A stretch of 64,000 nucleotides of DNA from Microbacterium sp. MM2322 (GTDB taxonomy: Bacteria; Actinomycetota; Actinomycetes; Actinomycetales; Microbacteriaceae): positions 2,356,001 to 2,420,000 of the forward strand of contig NZ_OZ075067.1 of NCBI RefSeq assembly GCF_964186585.1. Reading direction: 5' to 3'. Under the pieces are notes generated by a model. The model made no database searches. It was not told the origin of the DNA and saw only the letters and a list, made by a program, of their open reading frames with translations. Both the position numbers and the translations under genes were made by a program. Shown here piece after piece: positions 33,083 through 43,435 of the stretch. The stretch's first letter is position 1; each line of letters opens with the position of its first letter.

Positions 33083-33517
33083 GTGTCCGCATCCCACCCT
33101 GTCCGCACCATCGGCGCCCTCCTCACCCTCAGCGCTGTCGTCGTCCTCGGCGCCGCGTGCGCGCCCGACTCCGACGGCGACGGCGACGGCTCCCAGAGCG
33201 TGACCGCAGCATGCGCGGTCCTCGCCGACACCGTGGACGACGCGATGGCATCCTTCACCGAGGTGGATGCCGCTGACCCCACCGCCGCCGCGAAGGCCAC
33301 AGCGAACGTGCGGACTCAGCTGGCCACGGTGGCCGACTCCGTCGACAACGCGCGCGTCGCGAAGATCGTGGCCGACCTCCGCTCTGGATTCGACGTGCTC
33401 GCCGACGAGACGGCGGCGGCTGCCACCGGTGATCTCGGCGGCACACCCGGGCTGGCCGAGGCGACGGACCGCATCCGCGCCGGAATGGCCCAATATCACG
33501 ATCTGTGCGGCCGATGA
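33083..33517 (+). CDS. Small lipoprotein
   Basis: A 144-residue protein. The GTG at 33083 is chosen because AGGAGG lies six bases upstream and because it directly begins a signal peptide ending in the lipobox LGAAC. The mature part starts with an acidic linker (APDSDGDGDGS) and then forms a helical domain with two Cys residues (TAACAVLADTVDDAMASF and QYHDLCGR). The pattern suggests a small extracytoplasmic helical bundle closed by a disulfide. Function unknown. Confidence 0.72.
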   Translation: MSASHPVRTIGALLTLSAVVVLGAACAPDSDGDGDGSQSVTAACAVLADTVDDAMASFTEVDAADPTAAAKATANVRTQLATVADSVDNARVAKIVADLRSGFDVLADETAAAATGDLGGTPGLAEATDRIRAGMAQYHDLCGR

Positions 33518-33630
33518 TCCGGATGCCGCCCCCGTCGCGTACCCTTTTCTGAAGCGACATTCGCCCTGACGACGAGACCCCGGATCCCCGTGGCGTCCGG
33601 AACGTCGGGGGTGCAGCTCGGGGGAGATCG

Positions 33631-35055
33631 ATGTCCGAGACCATCACACGCCACGACGCCGGCGACACCTCGGCCTTCACCGGAGCGGTCGACGTGCGCT
33701 GGGCACCGGCAGAGCCGGCCCCCAAGCCCCGACGCCTGTGGCTCAAGATCGGTGTGCCCGTGGCGGCAGTCGTCGCCGCCGCAACGGTCTGCTCGCTCGT
33801 GTTGATCGCGCCGGGCACGACTGCGGCCGGCGTACCGGTGGGGGGCCAGACCGCGGGAGCTGCGGCCGACACGATCTCGTCGCGCCTCTCCGCCATCGAG
33901 GTCTCCCTCGGCGACGGCGGCCCGACGGTCTCGGCGGCGGACCTGGGAGCGTCGGTCGACGCGTCGGCACTCGCCGACGCCGCCTTCGCCGGCAGCCCCA
34001 TGTGGAACGTCACCGCCTGGTTCGCCGAGTACGGCACCCCCGAGGTCAGCCTCGACGCCGACCGGGCTGCGACCGCGCTCCGCGCCGCACTGCCCGATGC
34101 CTACTCCGACCCGACTCCCGCGACCGTGTCCTTCCAGAAGGACGCCTACACCGTCACGCCCGCCGTCGACGGCACCGGCATCTCGACCGACGCGGTGCGT
34201 GCGGCACTCGAGACGGCACTCGTCAAGGGCGAGTCCACCGCGACCGTCGACCCGACGCCCGAGCCGGTCGCTGCCACGGTGACGACCGATGCGGCCGAAG
34301 CTGCCAGCGCACGTCTCAACGACATGATCGCCGAGGCCGGTTTCTACGCCGGCGACCACCGTGCGGTGTCGATCCCTGCCGCAACCCTCGCCTCCTGGCT
34401 GACCGTCGAGGCCGACGACGCGGGTGTCTTCTCGTACGCGGTGGATGCCGCCGCGATCCAGACCGCCGTCGACAAGCTCCCGAGCCAGGTCAACCAGGAC
34501 CCCGTGAGCGCGAACGTCCTCGCCAGCGAATCCGGCACGACCCTCTCGACCCTCGCCGAAGGGCAGGACGGCCGTGTGCTCGGCGACACGGCGGGAGTCG
34601 CCCGCGACTTCGCCGACCAGCTCGCCAGCGGTGACGCGTCGTACGAGCTGCCGGTCGAGGTGACTCCGCGGAGCACCGTCAGCACGGTGCGTCTCGCCGA
34701 GGTCGACCTGGGCGAGCAGCGCCTCTACCTGAAGGAGAACGGCAAAGTCGTCGACACCTGGCTGATCTCCAGCGGCCGCGACGGCGCCGTGACCTTCACG
34801 GGTCACTACTCGATCGGCTGGCGCACAGCCCTCCAGGACATGAAGGGCACCTCGCGCGACACGGGCAACAAGTACACGCAGCCCGACGTGCCGTGGGTCA
34901 TGTACTTCAACGGCAACCAGGCGTTCCACGGTGCGTACTGGCACAACAACTTCGGCAACCAGATGAGCGCGGGCTGCGTCAACATGCCGCCGCCCCTCGC
35001 CAAGAAGCTCTACGACTGGATGCCGGACGGCGGCGACGTCTGGATCCACGCCTGA
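33631..35055 (+). CDS. L,D-transpeptidase (YkuD) with peptidoglycan-binding-like repeats
   Basis: A 474-residue cell-wall enzyme. A cytoplasmic N-terminus is followed by one TM anchor (about residues 38-60). Two PG_binding_4-like domains follow (about 85-200 and 215-330), then the YkuD catalytic domain with His433 in FHGAYWHNNFG and the nucleophile Cys449 in SAGCVN. The canonical motif is SHGC; here the His before Gly-Cys is Ala447, which is unusual but may be tolerated. It forms 3-3 crosslinks or attaches proteins to peptidoglycan. GGGGGAGA precedes the ATG. Monocistronic. Confidence 0.9.
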   Translation: MSETITRHDAGDTSAFTGAVDVRWAPAEPAPKPRRLWLKIGVPVAAVVAAATVCSLVLIAPGTTAAGVPVGGQTAGAAADTISSRLSAIEVSLGDGGPTVSAADLGASVDASALADAAFAGSPMWNVTAWFAEYGTPEVSLDADRAATALRAALPDAYSDPTPATVSFQKDAYTVTPAVDGTGISTDAVRAALETALVKGESTATVDPTPEPVAATVTTDAAEAASARLNDMIAEAGFYAGDHRAVSIPAATLASWLTVEADDAGVFSYAVDAAAIQTAVDKLPSQVNQDPVSANVLASESGTTLSTLAEGQDGRVLGDTAGVARDFADQLASGDASYELPVEVTPRSTVSTVRLAEVDLGEQRLYLKENGKVVDTWLISSGRDGAVTFTGHYSIGWRTALQDMKGTSRDTGNKYTQPDVPWVMYFNGNQAFHGAYWHNNFGNQMSAGCVNMPPPLAKKLYDWMPDGGDVWIHA

Positions 35056-35102
35056 GGCGAAACCGCATCGATCGTTCAGGTGCAGACCACAGCGATCGCG
35101 GT

Positions 35103-35108
35103 TAGCCT
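35103..35108 (+). promoter_or_regulatory. Leaderless -10 hexamer TAGCCT
   Basis: TAGCCT, six bases, then the ATG at 35115. Confidence 0.5.
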
Positions 35109-35114
35109 GTGCTC

Positions 35115-35567
35115 ATGGCTGACCTCCGCGTAGAAGAACTGTCGGCGTCGACGATCGTCGCCGTGAACACCCTCTCGCTCAAGCCGGGCCAGGAACGCTT
35201 TATCGCACCGGAGAGTTACGCGATCGCGGCGACCGTCGTCGACCCCGCCACCTCGTGGCAGCGGGTCATCCTCGATGAGGATGAGGTCGTCGGGTTCGTG
35301 AGCGCCGGGTTCGATGAGGATGCGCCCCACGAGCACTTCCGCTCGGTGCTGTGGCGCATCAACGTGGATGCCGACGATCAGGGTCGCGGCGTCGGGCGGT
35401 ACGCCGTCGACCAGCTCGTCCACGAGGCCCGCGCACGCGGGTTCGACCACGTCAACGTCATCTACGAAGCCGGCGAGGACGGCCCGGACGCGTTCTTCCG
35501 CCGCGTGGGCTTCACCCCGGTCGATGAGACCGAGTACGGCGAGGTCGTCGCGCAGATCAAGCTCTGA
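35115..35567 (+). CDS. GNAT family N-acetyltransferase
   Basis: A 150-residue single GNAT domain with the N-terminal helix [19 protein letters not shown], beta strand [21 protein letters not shown] core and the acetyl-CoA motif [19 protein letters not shown], followed by [19 protein letters not shown]. This resembles the spermidine/SpeG-like and diamine acetyltransferase branch, but the substrate is not certain. I chose the ATG at 35115, six bases after TAGCCT, over an in-frame GTG at 35109. Confidence 0.85.
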   Translation: MADLRVEELSASTIVAVNTLSLKPGQERFIAPESYAIAATVVDPATSWQRVILDEDEVVGFVSAGFDEDAPHEHFRSVLWRINVDADDQGRGVGRYAVDQLVHEARARGFDHVNVIYEAGEDGPDAFFRRVGFTPVDETEYGEVVAQIKL

Positions 35568-35582
35568 CGCTCCCCCGAACGA

Positions 35583-35621
35583 ACGGATGCCCCGGCCCGC
35601 TGTTGCGGCCGGGGCATCCGT
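35583..35621. terminator. Bidirectional terminator between convergent genes
   Basis: Perfect 15-bp stem ACGGATGCCCCGGCC / GGCCGGGGCATCCGT with a 9-base loop, between the GNAT gene and icd. The stem contains an inverted GGATGCC pair. Confidence 0.82.
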
Positions 35622-35630
35622 CTGTGCGGA

Positions 35631-37883
<2,253 letters not shown>

Positions 37884-37950
37884 TCAGCGTATCGCACGAC
37901 CCCGGTTTCTCTCGATGTCGAGATATCTCCGACGCCGGCCCGCCGAACGC

Positions 37951-37956
37951 TAGGGT
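37951..37956 (+). promoter_or_regulatory. Leaderless -10 hexamer TAGGGT
   Basis: TAGGGT, six bases, then the GTG at 37963. Confidence 0.5.
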
Positions 37957-37962
37957 GAGGCC

Positions 37963-38931
37963 GTGCCGCGCTTCGATCTCGCCCTGCCCGACCTCCGCGA
38001 CTATCGACCGGAGGTGCGCATCCCCGCCGACTTCGACGACTTCTGGTCGAGCACGATCACGGGTGCCCGCCAGGCCGGCGGCTCCCCCGTCGTCACCCCG
38101 GTGGAGACACCCCTCCGGGGCATCGATGCGTTCGACGTCACCTTCCCCGGGTTCGCAGGCGACCCGGTCAAGGGGTGGCTGCTGCTTCCCGCCGACCGCG
38201 AGGGCACGCTTCCCGCCGTCGTCGAGTTCAACGGCTACGGCGGTGGCCGAGGGCTCCCCGTCGAGCGCCTCGGGTGGGCGGCATCCGGATACGCCCACTT
38301 CTTCATGGACACCCGCGGCCAGGGCAGCGCCTGGGGCGCGGGCGGCGCGACGCCCGATCCGCACGGATCGGGGCCGGCCTTCCCCGGCTTCATGACCCGC
38401 GGCATCGACGACCCCGAGACGTACTACTACCGCCGCGTCTTCACCGACGCGGTGCGCGCGGTCGACGCGGTGCGAACCCTGCACGAGGTGGATGCCGCAC
38501 GCGTCGCCGTCTGCGGTGCCAGCCAGGGCGGCGGGATCGCGATCGCGGCAGCCGCGCTCAGCGACGGGCTCGTCGCGGCGATGCCCGATGTGCCGTTCCT
38601 CTGCCACTTCGAACGCGCCGTCGGGATGACCGGGCGCGACCCCTACGACGAGATCGCCCGGTACCTCGCCGTCCACCGCGGCGCCGAGGAGCGGGTGTTC
38701 GAGACCCTGTCGTACTTCGACGGGGTGAGCTTCGCTGCCAGGGCACAGGCGGCGTCCCTCTTCTCCGTCGCCCTCCTCGACCCGATCTGCCCGCCGTCGA
38801 CCGTGTTCGCCGCGTTCAATGCGTGGGCCGGCGCCGACAAGGAGATCGAGGTCTTCCCCTTCAACGAGCACGAGGGCGGCCAGGCGCACCAGTGGATGCG
38901 GCAGGCCGAGTTCCTCGCCGCGCGGGTCTGA
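37963..38931 (+). CDS. Acetyl esterase, CE7 family (acetylxylan esterase / cephalosporin-C deacetylase)
   Basis: A 322-residue alpha/beta hydrolase. The family hallmarks are FDLALPDLRDYRPE, MDTRGQGSAWG (RGQ), the nucleophile elbow GASQGGG with Ser187, Asp273 in LLDPICPPST, and His303 in NEHEGG. CE7 enzymes deacetylate xylo-oligosaccharides and small esters in the cytoplasm. It starts with GTG. It is convergent with the LacI regulator and next to a mannoside-type sugar locus, so a role in deacetylating imported hemicellulose fragments is plausible. Confidence 0.92.
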   Translation: MPRFDLALPDLRDYRPEVRIPADFDDFWSSTITGARQAGGSPVVTPVETPLRGIDAFDVTFPGFAGDPVKGWLLLPADREGTLPAVVEFNGYGGGRGLPVERLGWAASGYAHFFMDTRGQGSAWGAGGATPDPHGSGPAFPGFMTRGIDDPETYYYRRVFTDAVRAVDAVRTLHEVDAARVAVCGASQGGGIAIAAAALSDGLVAAMPDVPFLCHFERAVGMTGRDPYDEIARYLAVHRGAEERVFETLSYFDGVSFAARAQAASLFSVALLDPICPPSTVFAAFNAWAGADKEIEVFPFNEHEGGQAHQWMRQAEFLAARV

Positions 38932-38937
38932 GGCGAC

Positions 38938-39942
38938 TCAGTCCACCGGCGGACGCTCGCCCGTTCCGCGCTCGATGATCCACGTCGGCAGCACGATCTG
39001 CCGGACGAAGCCCGACGGGTCTCCGATCCGCTCGATTGCGAGCGTCGCCGCACGCCGTCCGAGCTCGAGCGGGTCGTAGGAGATGACCGAGACGCCGAGG
39101 ACGTCCCCGGTGTCGAAGTCGTCGAACCCGATGAGCGCGGTCTGCTGATCGTCTCGCGCCTGCAGGGCGCGCAGAGCGCCGATCGTCACGCGGTTGTTCC
39201 CGGCGATGATTGCCGTGGGGGCGGCATCCTGCTGCCAAAGGCGTTGCACCAGCTCCCGCGGCGGGATCGTCAGATCGTCGCCCAGCATCTCCCACGGTGC
39301 GGAGTCCATGCCGGCTTCTGACATCGCCTGGCGGTAGCCGGCGAGTCGCTCGGACTGGGTCCAGACGGATGCCGGGTTGCAGACGTACGCGATGCGACGG
39401 TGCCCGAGCGCCGTGAGCCGCCGCGTCGCCTCGAGGACCGCGACGCGGTTGTCGAGGACGATCGAGTCGGCGGCGAGGTTCCGCGCCGGGCGGTCGATCG
39501 CGATGATCGGAGTGCCGAGCTGGCGTTCACCCTCGAGGTAGGACTGGTCATCGCCGACGGGGATGAGCAGGAGAGCGCCGACCCGCTGCGCCAACAGCGC
39601 GTCGGCGACCCTTCCCTCGCCCTCTTCCGTGTCGTCGGTCGTCGCGACGACGAGGCTGAAGCCGTGGGCGGAGAGCTCCTTCTCGATGCCCGCGGCGACC
39701 TTGTAGTAGAACGGATTGCTCAGCTCACCGATGATGAATCCGACGGTACGGCTGCCGCCGCGGCGGAGCCCTTGAGCGAGGCTGTTGGGTCGGAAGCGGA
39801 GCCGCTTCGCCGCTGACAGCACACGATCCACTGTCTGAGGCGCGACGAGCTCGCGCTGGGCGAACACGCGCGACACGGTCTTCGAACTCACGCCGGCCAG
39901 CCGCGCGACGTCTTCGAGCGTGGCCCGCTGTTGCACCGTCAT
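38938..39942 (-). CDS. LacI family transcriptional regulator
   Basis: A 334-residue regulator. The helix-turn-helix is at residues 8-30 (LEDVARLAGVSSKTVSRVF), the hinge includes RPNSLAQGLRRG, and the periplasmic-binding-like ligand domain runs from VGFIIGELSNPFYYKVAAGI to the end (LIGFDDFDTG). The ATG at 39942 has AGGGAGGA upstream, so longer upstream frames are not used. It is divergent from the sugar ABC transporter / beta-mannosidase operon and very probably represses it until a manno- or gluco-oligosaccharide is present. Confidence 0.93.
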   Translation of the reverse strand: MTVQQRATLEDVARLAGVSSKTVSRVFAQRELVAPQTVDRVLSAAKRLRFRPNSLAQGLRRGGSRTVGFIIGELSNPFYYKVAAGIEKELSAHGFSLVVATTDDTEEGEGRVADALLAQRVGALLLIPVGDDQSYLEGERQLGTPIIAIDRPARNLAADSIVLDNRVAVLEATRRLTALGHRRIAYVCNPASVWTQSERLAGYRQAMSEAGMDSAPWEMLGDDLTIPPRELVQRLWQQDAAPTAIIAGNNRVTIGALRALQARDDQQTALIGFDDFDTGDVLGVSVISYDPLELGRRAATLAIERIGDPSGFVRQIVLPTWIIERGTGERPPVD

Positions 39943-40097
39943 CGGTCCTCCCTGGGGTCGACCATAGCAGCCGGTGCGCAAATGACGACGATGGACATTT
40001 ATGCGACATTGACCGACAACAGAGTCGCTCACATACAAGAGAAAAACCCGTTCAGACTGAAATCGAGACGTTCGCAGGGTTGCGGGACACACTTAGA

Positions 40098-40105
40098 CAG
40101 CGCTG
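40098..40105. promoter_or_regulatory. Candidate LacI-family operator in the divergent promoter region
   Basis: CAGCGCTG, a perfect 8-bp palindrome with a central CG step as LacI-family repressors prefer, flanked by GA and AC. The 274-bp gap (39943-40216) also holds possible plus-strand promoters: TTGACC (40009-40014) with CATACA 17 bases on, and TTGTGA (40117-40122) with TAACGT 17 bases on. None of these is certain. Confidence 0.4.
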
Positions 40106-40216
40106 ACATTCGGCCCTTGTGAGCGCCGTTTCGCGAGGCTAACGTGAGCCGCGTCGGCGACGTTGCCGACCCGCACCCGAGTGGTTTCGAAGACGAACCT
40201 GACAGGAGACGCACAC

Positions 40217-41533
40217 ATGGCACGCACACGGATCGGCGTCGCAGCCGCGACGCTCACCGTCGTCGGCATCGCGCTCGCCGGCTGCGCCGGCGGAGGCACG
40301 CAGAATGCCGCCGACAACACCATCGACGGAAAGGTGGCCGGCGACATCAAGGTCGTCACCTGGCGCACCGATCTCGTCGAAGACGGCACTTTCGAGAAGT
40401 ACGCCAAGGAGTTCACGAAGGAGTATCCCGACGTCACCGTGACCTTCGAGGGGATCACCGACTACGCCGGCGAGATGCTCACCCGCATGTCGACCACCAA
40501 CTACGGCGACGTCATCGGCATCCCCGCCATCAAGCCCGACCAGTTCGAGCAGTTCCTGGAACCGCTCGGTAAGACGTCGTCTTTCACGGACACGTACCGC
40601 TTCCTTCCGGCGGCGAGCTTCGACGGCACCCAGTACGGCATCGCCTTCGGCGGCAACGCGAACGGCATCGTCTACAACAAGAAGGTCTTCGACGAGGCGG
40701 GCATCACCGAACTGCCGACCGACGAGGCCGGCTGGCTCGAGACGCTGCAGAAGGTCAAGGACAAAACGGACGCCGTGCCGATGTACACCAACTACAAAGA
40801 CGGCTGGCCGCTGACGCAGGCGTTCGGCAACCTCGGCTCGATCACGCACGACCCCGACGCTCCCATCACGATGGCCGAGAATGCGGCACCGTGGACGGAA
40901 GGCACCGACGCCTACGCGGTCGATTCCTTCCTCTATGACACGGTCGCGGCCGGACTCACGGAGAAGGATCCGCTCACGACCAACTGGGAGCAGTCGAAGG
41001 TCGACCTCGGCACCGGCAAGATCGCGACGATGCCTCTCGGCTCGTGGGCCATCTCGCAGATGCAGGCCGCGGCCGAGGCCAACGGCGGATCCGTCGATGA
41101 CATCGGCTATATGGCCTTCCCGGCCAACGTCGACGGCACGCAGTACGCCGTGATCGGCGGCGACTACAACCTCGCCGTGAGCAAGCACTCGAAGTCGAAG
41201 GCCGCCGCGTGGGCGTGGATCCAGTGGGTCGCCGCCGAGTCCGGCTACACCGAGGCTCAGGGCATGATCTCCCCCGTCATCGACAAGCCGCTGCCCGCCA
41301 ACCTCGCCGGGTTCGAGGACTCGGGAGTCGAGCTCATGGAGATCAACCCCGCCCCCGCCGGCAAGGAGGGTCTGATCAACGCGATCGCCGACGACTCGCA
41401 GATCGACCTCTACGGCCCGCTCTACCGCCAGAAGCTCGTCGACATCGCCCGCGGCGCCGCCGACGGCGACAAGGACAGCTACTTCGCCGACCTGAACAAG
41501 CGCTGGGGCGCATCGGCCGAGAAGCTCGGCTGA
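40217..41533 (+). CDS. Carbohydrate ABC transporter, substrate-binding lipoprotein
   Basis: A 438-residue lipoprotein. The signal peptide ends in the lipobox ALAGC, and AGGAG lies eight bases before the ATG. The mature protein is a family-1 extracellular sugar-binding protein (IKVVTWRTDLVEDGTFEKYAKEF, YGIAFGGNANGIVYNKKVFDEAG, ATMPLGSWAISQMQAAA, FPANVDGTQYAVIGGDYNLAV). Trp- and Tyr-rich loops fit oligosaccharide binding. Two permease genes follow; the ATPase is presumably a shared MsiK-type protein encoded elsewhere. Confidence 0.92.
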   Translation: MARTRIGVAAATLTVVGIALAGCAGGGTQNAADNTIDGKVAGDIKVVTWRTDLVEDGTFEKYAKEFTKEYPDVTVTFEGITDYAGEMLTRMSTTNYGDVIGIPAIKPDQFEQFLEPLGKTSSFTDTYRFLPAASFDGTQYGIAFGGNANGIVYNKKVFDEAGITELPTDEAGWLETLQKVKDKTDAVPMYTNYKDGWPLTQAFGNLGSITHDPDAPITMAENAAPWTEGTDAYAVDSFLYDTVAAGLTEKDPLTTNWEQSKVDLGTGKIATMPLGSWAISQMQAAAEANGGSVDDIGYMAFPANVDGTQYAVIGGDYNLAVSKHSKSKAAAWAWIQWVAAESGYTEAQGMISPVIDKPLPANLAGFEDSGVELMEINPAPAGKEGLINAIADDSQIDLYGPLYRQKLVDIARGAADGDKDSYFADLNKRWGASAEKLG

Positions 41534-41543
41534 GGTCATCACG

Positions 41544-42542
41544 ATGGCGATCGCAACTCCCGGCTCCGCTCCCGCGGATGCCCCTGCGGTCCTGTCCGCG
41601 CCCGCCCGGGCGCGCCGGCTGCGCGGTTCCCGCCGCGCGGCCGGCGCACCCGGCGCAGGGTCGCGCGGGGCGGGACGCGGGATCGTGCAACGACTCACCC
41701 CGTGGCTGTTCCTGTCCGGCGCGGTCGGACTGCTGCTCCTGTTCACCTACTGGCCCGCGGTCAACCTCTTCTACTTCTCCGTCACCGACTGGGACGGCAT
41801 CGACCTCACGAAGAATTTCGTCGGACTCGACAACTACGTGCGGGTGTTCACCGATCCGCGCATCTTCAGCGTCTTCGGCGTGAGCCTGTACTACTTCGCC
41901 GCATCCTTCGCGCAGATGGCGATCGCGCTCTACTTCGCGGTGATCCTCAGCTTCTCGACGCGGTTCTCGAGCCTCTTCCGCGGCATCCTCTTCTTCCCGT
42001 ACCTGATCAACGGCGTCGCGATCGGCTTCGTCTTCCTCTATCTCTTCCAACCCGGCGGAACGCTCGACACGGTGCTCGGGTGGTTCGGTCTCGCCGATCC
42101 GCCGCAGTGGCTCGGCGACCCCGACGTCGTCAACTGGTCGCTCGCCGGCACCTCGGTCTGGCGGTACACCGGCCTGAACTTCGTCCTGTTCCTGGGCGCG
42201 ATCCAGTCGATCCCGCGCGAGCTCTACGAAGCCGCCGAACTCGACGGCGCGAACAAGTGGCAGCAGTTCTGGTCGATCATCGCCCCCGGCATCCGTCGCA
42301 TCATCGGACTGTCCTTCATCCTCGCCATCGCCGGGAGCCTCTCGGTCTTCGAGGTGCCCTTCATCATGACCGGCGGCGCCAACGGCTCATCGACGTTCGT
42401 CATCCAGACCCTGCAGACCGCGTTCTCCTTCCGCCAGGTGGGTCTGGCGTCGGCCATGGCCGTCGTCCTCCTGACCATCGTCCTGGTCGTGACCTGGATC
42501 CAGCGACGCGTGTTCCCCGACGAGAAGGTGGATCTGACATGA
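41544..42542 (+). CDS. Carbohydrate ABC transporter permease (MalF/UgpA type)
   Basis: A 332-residue membrane protein. An Ala/Arg-rich cytoplasmic N-terminus is followed by six transmembrane segments. The EAA loop is YEAAELDGANKWQQFWSIIAPGIRR, and GLNFVLFLGAIQSIPREL precedes it. It pairs with the next permease, whose start overlaps its stop (ATGA). Confidence 0.92.
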   Translation: MAIATPGSAPADAPAVLSAPARARRLRGSRRAAGAPGAGSRGAGRGIVQRLTPWLFLSGAVGLLLLFTYWPAVNLFYFSVTDWDGIDLTKNFVGLDNYVRVFTDPRIFSVFGVSLYYFAASFAQMAIALYFAVILSFSTRFSSLFRGILFFPYLINGVAIGFVFLYLFQPGGTLDTVLGWFGLADPPQWLGDPDVVNWSLAGTSVWRYTGLNFVLFLGAIQSIPRELYEAAELDGANKWQQFWSIIAPGIRRIIGLSFILAIAGSLSVFEVPFIMTGGANGSSTFVIQTLQTAFSFRQVGLASAMAVVLLTIVLVVTWIQRRVFPDEKVDLT

Positions 42543-43435
42543 CCGCCACCCTGATGCCGCCCACGAAGCCGACACCCCTCCCCCGGCGCCGTTCCGGGCG
42601 GACTCCGCTGCAGCGACTGGGCGGCATGAGCGCGACCGCGGCGAAGTACACGAGCCTCGTGATCGCCGCGATCGTGACGCTGCTGCCGCTGTCTGTGCTG
42701 CTGTTCGCCTCGATGAAGAGCTCGAGCGAGTACGCGGCGACCGGCCCCTTCGACCCGCCCACGAACTGGCTCAACTTCGACAACTTCGTGACAGCGTTCA
42801 CGAGCGGCAAGATGCTCGAGGGCTTCGTCAACACGACGATCGTGCTCGCGGTGTCCCTCGTCGGCACGATCGCCCTCGGGACGATGGCCGCGTATGCGCT
42901 CGACCGGTTCGCCTTCCGCGGCAAGAAGCTCGTCATGGGCCTGTTCCTGCTCGCCACGCTCATCCCGGGCGTGACCAGTCAGGTCGCGACGTTCCAGCTC
43001 GTCAACGGGCTCGGGCTCTACGACACGAAAGCCGCGCTGATCCTGCTCTTCATGGGCACCGACATCATCGCGATCTATCTCTTCATCCAGTTCATGCAGT
43101 CGATCCCCGTCTCGCTCGACGAAGCGGCGATGATCGACGGCGCCAACCGGTGGACCATCTACTGGCGAGTGATTCTGCCGCTCCTGCGGCCTGCAATCGC
43201 GACGGTGGTCATCATCAAGGGCATCGCGGTCTACAACGAGTTCTACGCCCCCTTCCTCTACCTGCCCTCCGAGGGCATGATCTCCACGTCCCTCTTCCGA
43301 TTCAAAGGCCCGTTCGGCGCACAGTGGGAGGTGATCGCGGCCGGCACGCTCGTCGTGATCATCCCCACCCTGGTCGCCTTCCTGGTGCTGCAACGATGGA
43401 TCTATCAGGGCCTCACCTCAGGAGCTGTCAAGTGA
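42539..43435 (+). CDS. Carbohydrate ABC transporter permease (MalG/UgpE type)
   Basis: A 298-residue membrane protein with six transmembrane segments and the EAA loop LDEAAMIDGANRWTIYWRVILPLLRPA. It overlaps the upstream permease by ATGA and the downstream beta-mannosidase by GTGA, so transporter and glycosidase are translationally coupled. Confidence 0.92.
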   Translation: MTATLMPPTKPTPLPRRRSGRTPLQRLGGMSATAAKYTSLVIAAIVTLLPLSVLLFASMKSSSEYAATGPFDPPTNWLNFDNFVTAFTSGKMLEGFVNTTIVLAVSLVGTIALGTMAAYALDRFAFRGKKLVMGLFLLATLIPGVTSQVATFQLVNGLGLYDTKAALILLFMGTDIIAIYLFIQFMQSIPVSLDEAAMIDGANRWTIYWRVILPLLRPAIATVVIIKGIAVYNEFYAPFLYLPSEGMISTSLFRFKGPFGAQWEVIAAGTLVVIIPTLVAFLVLQRWIYQGLTSGAVK

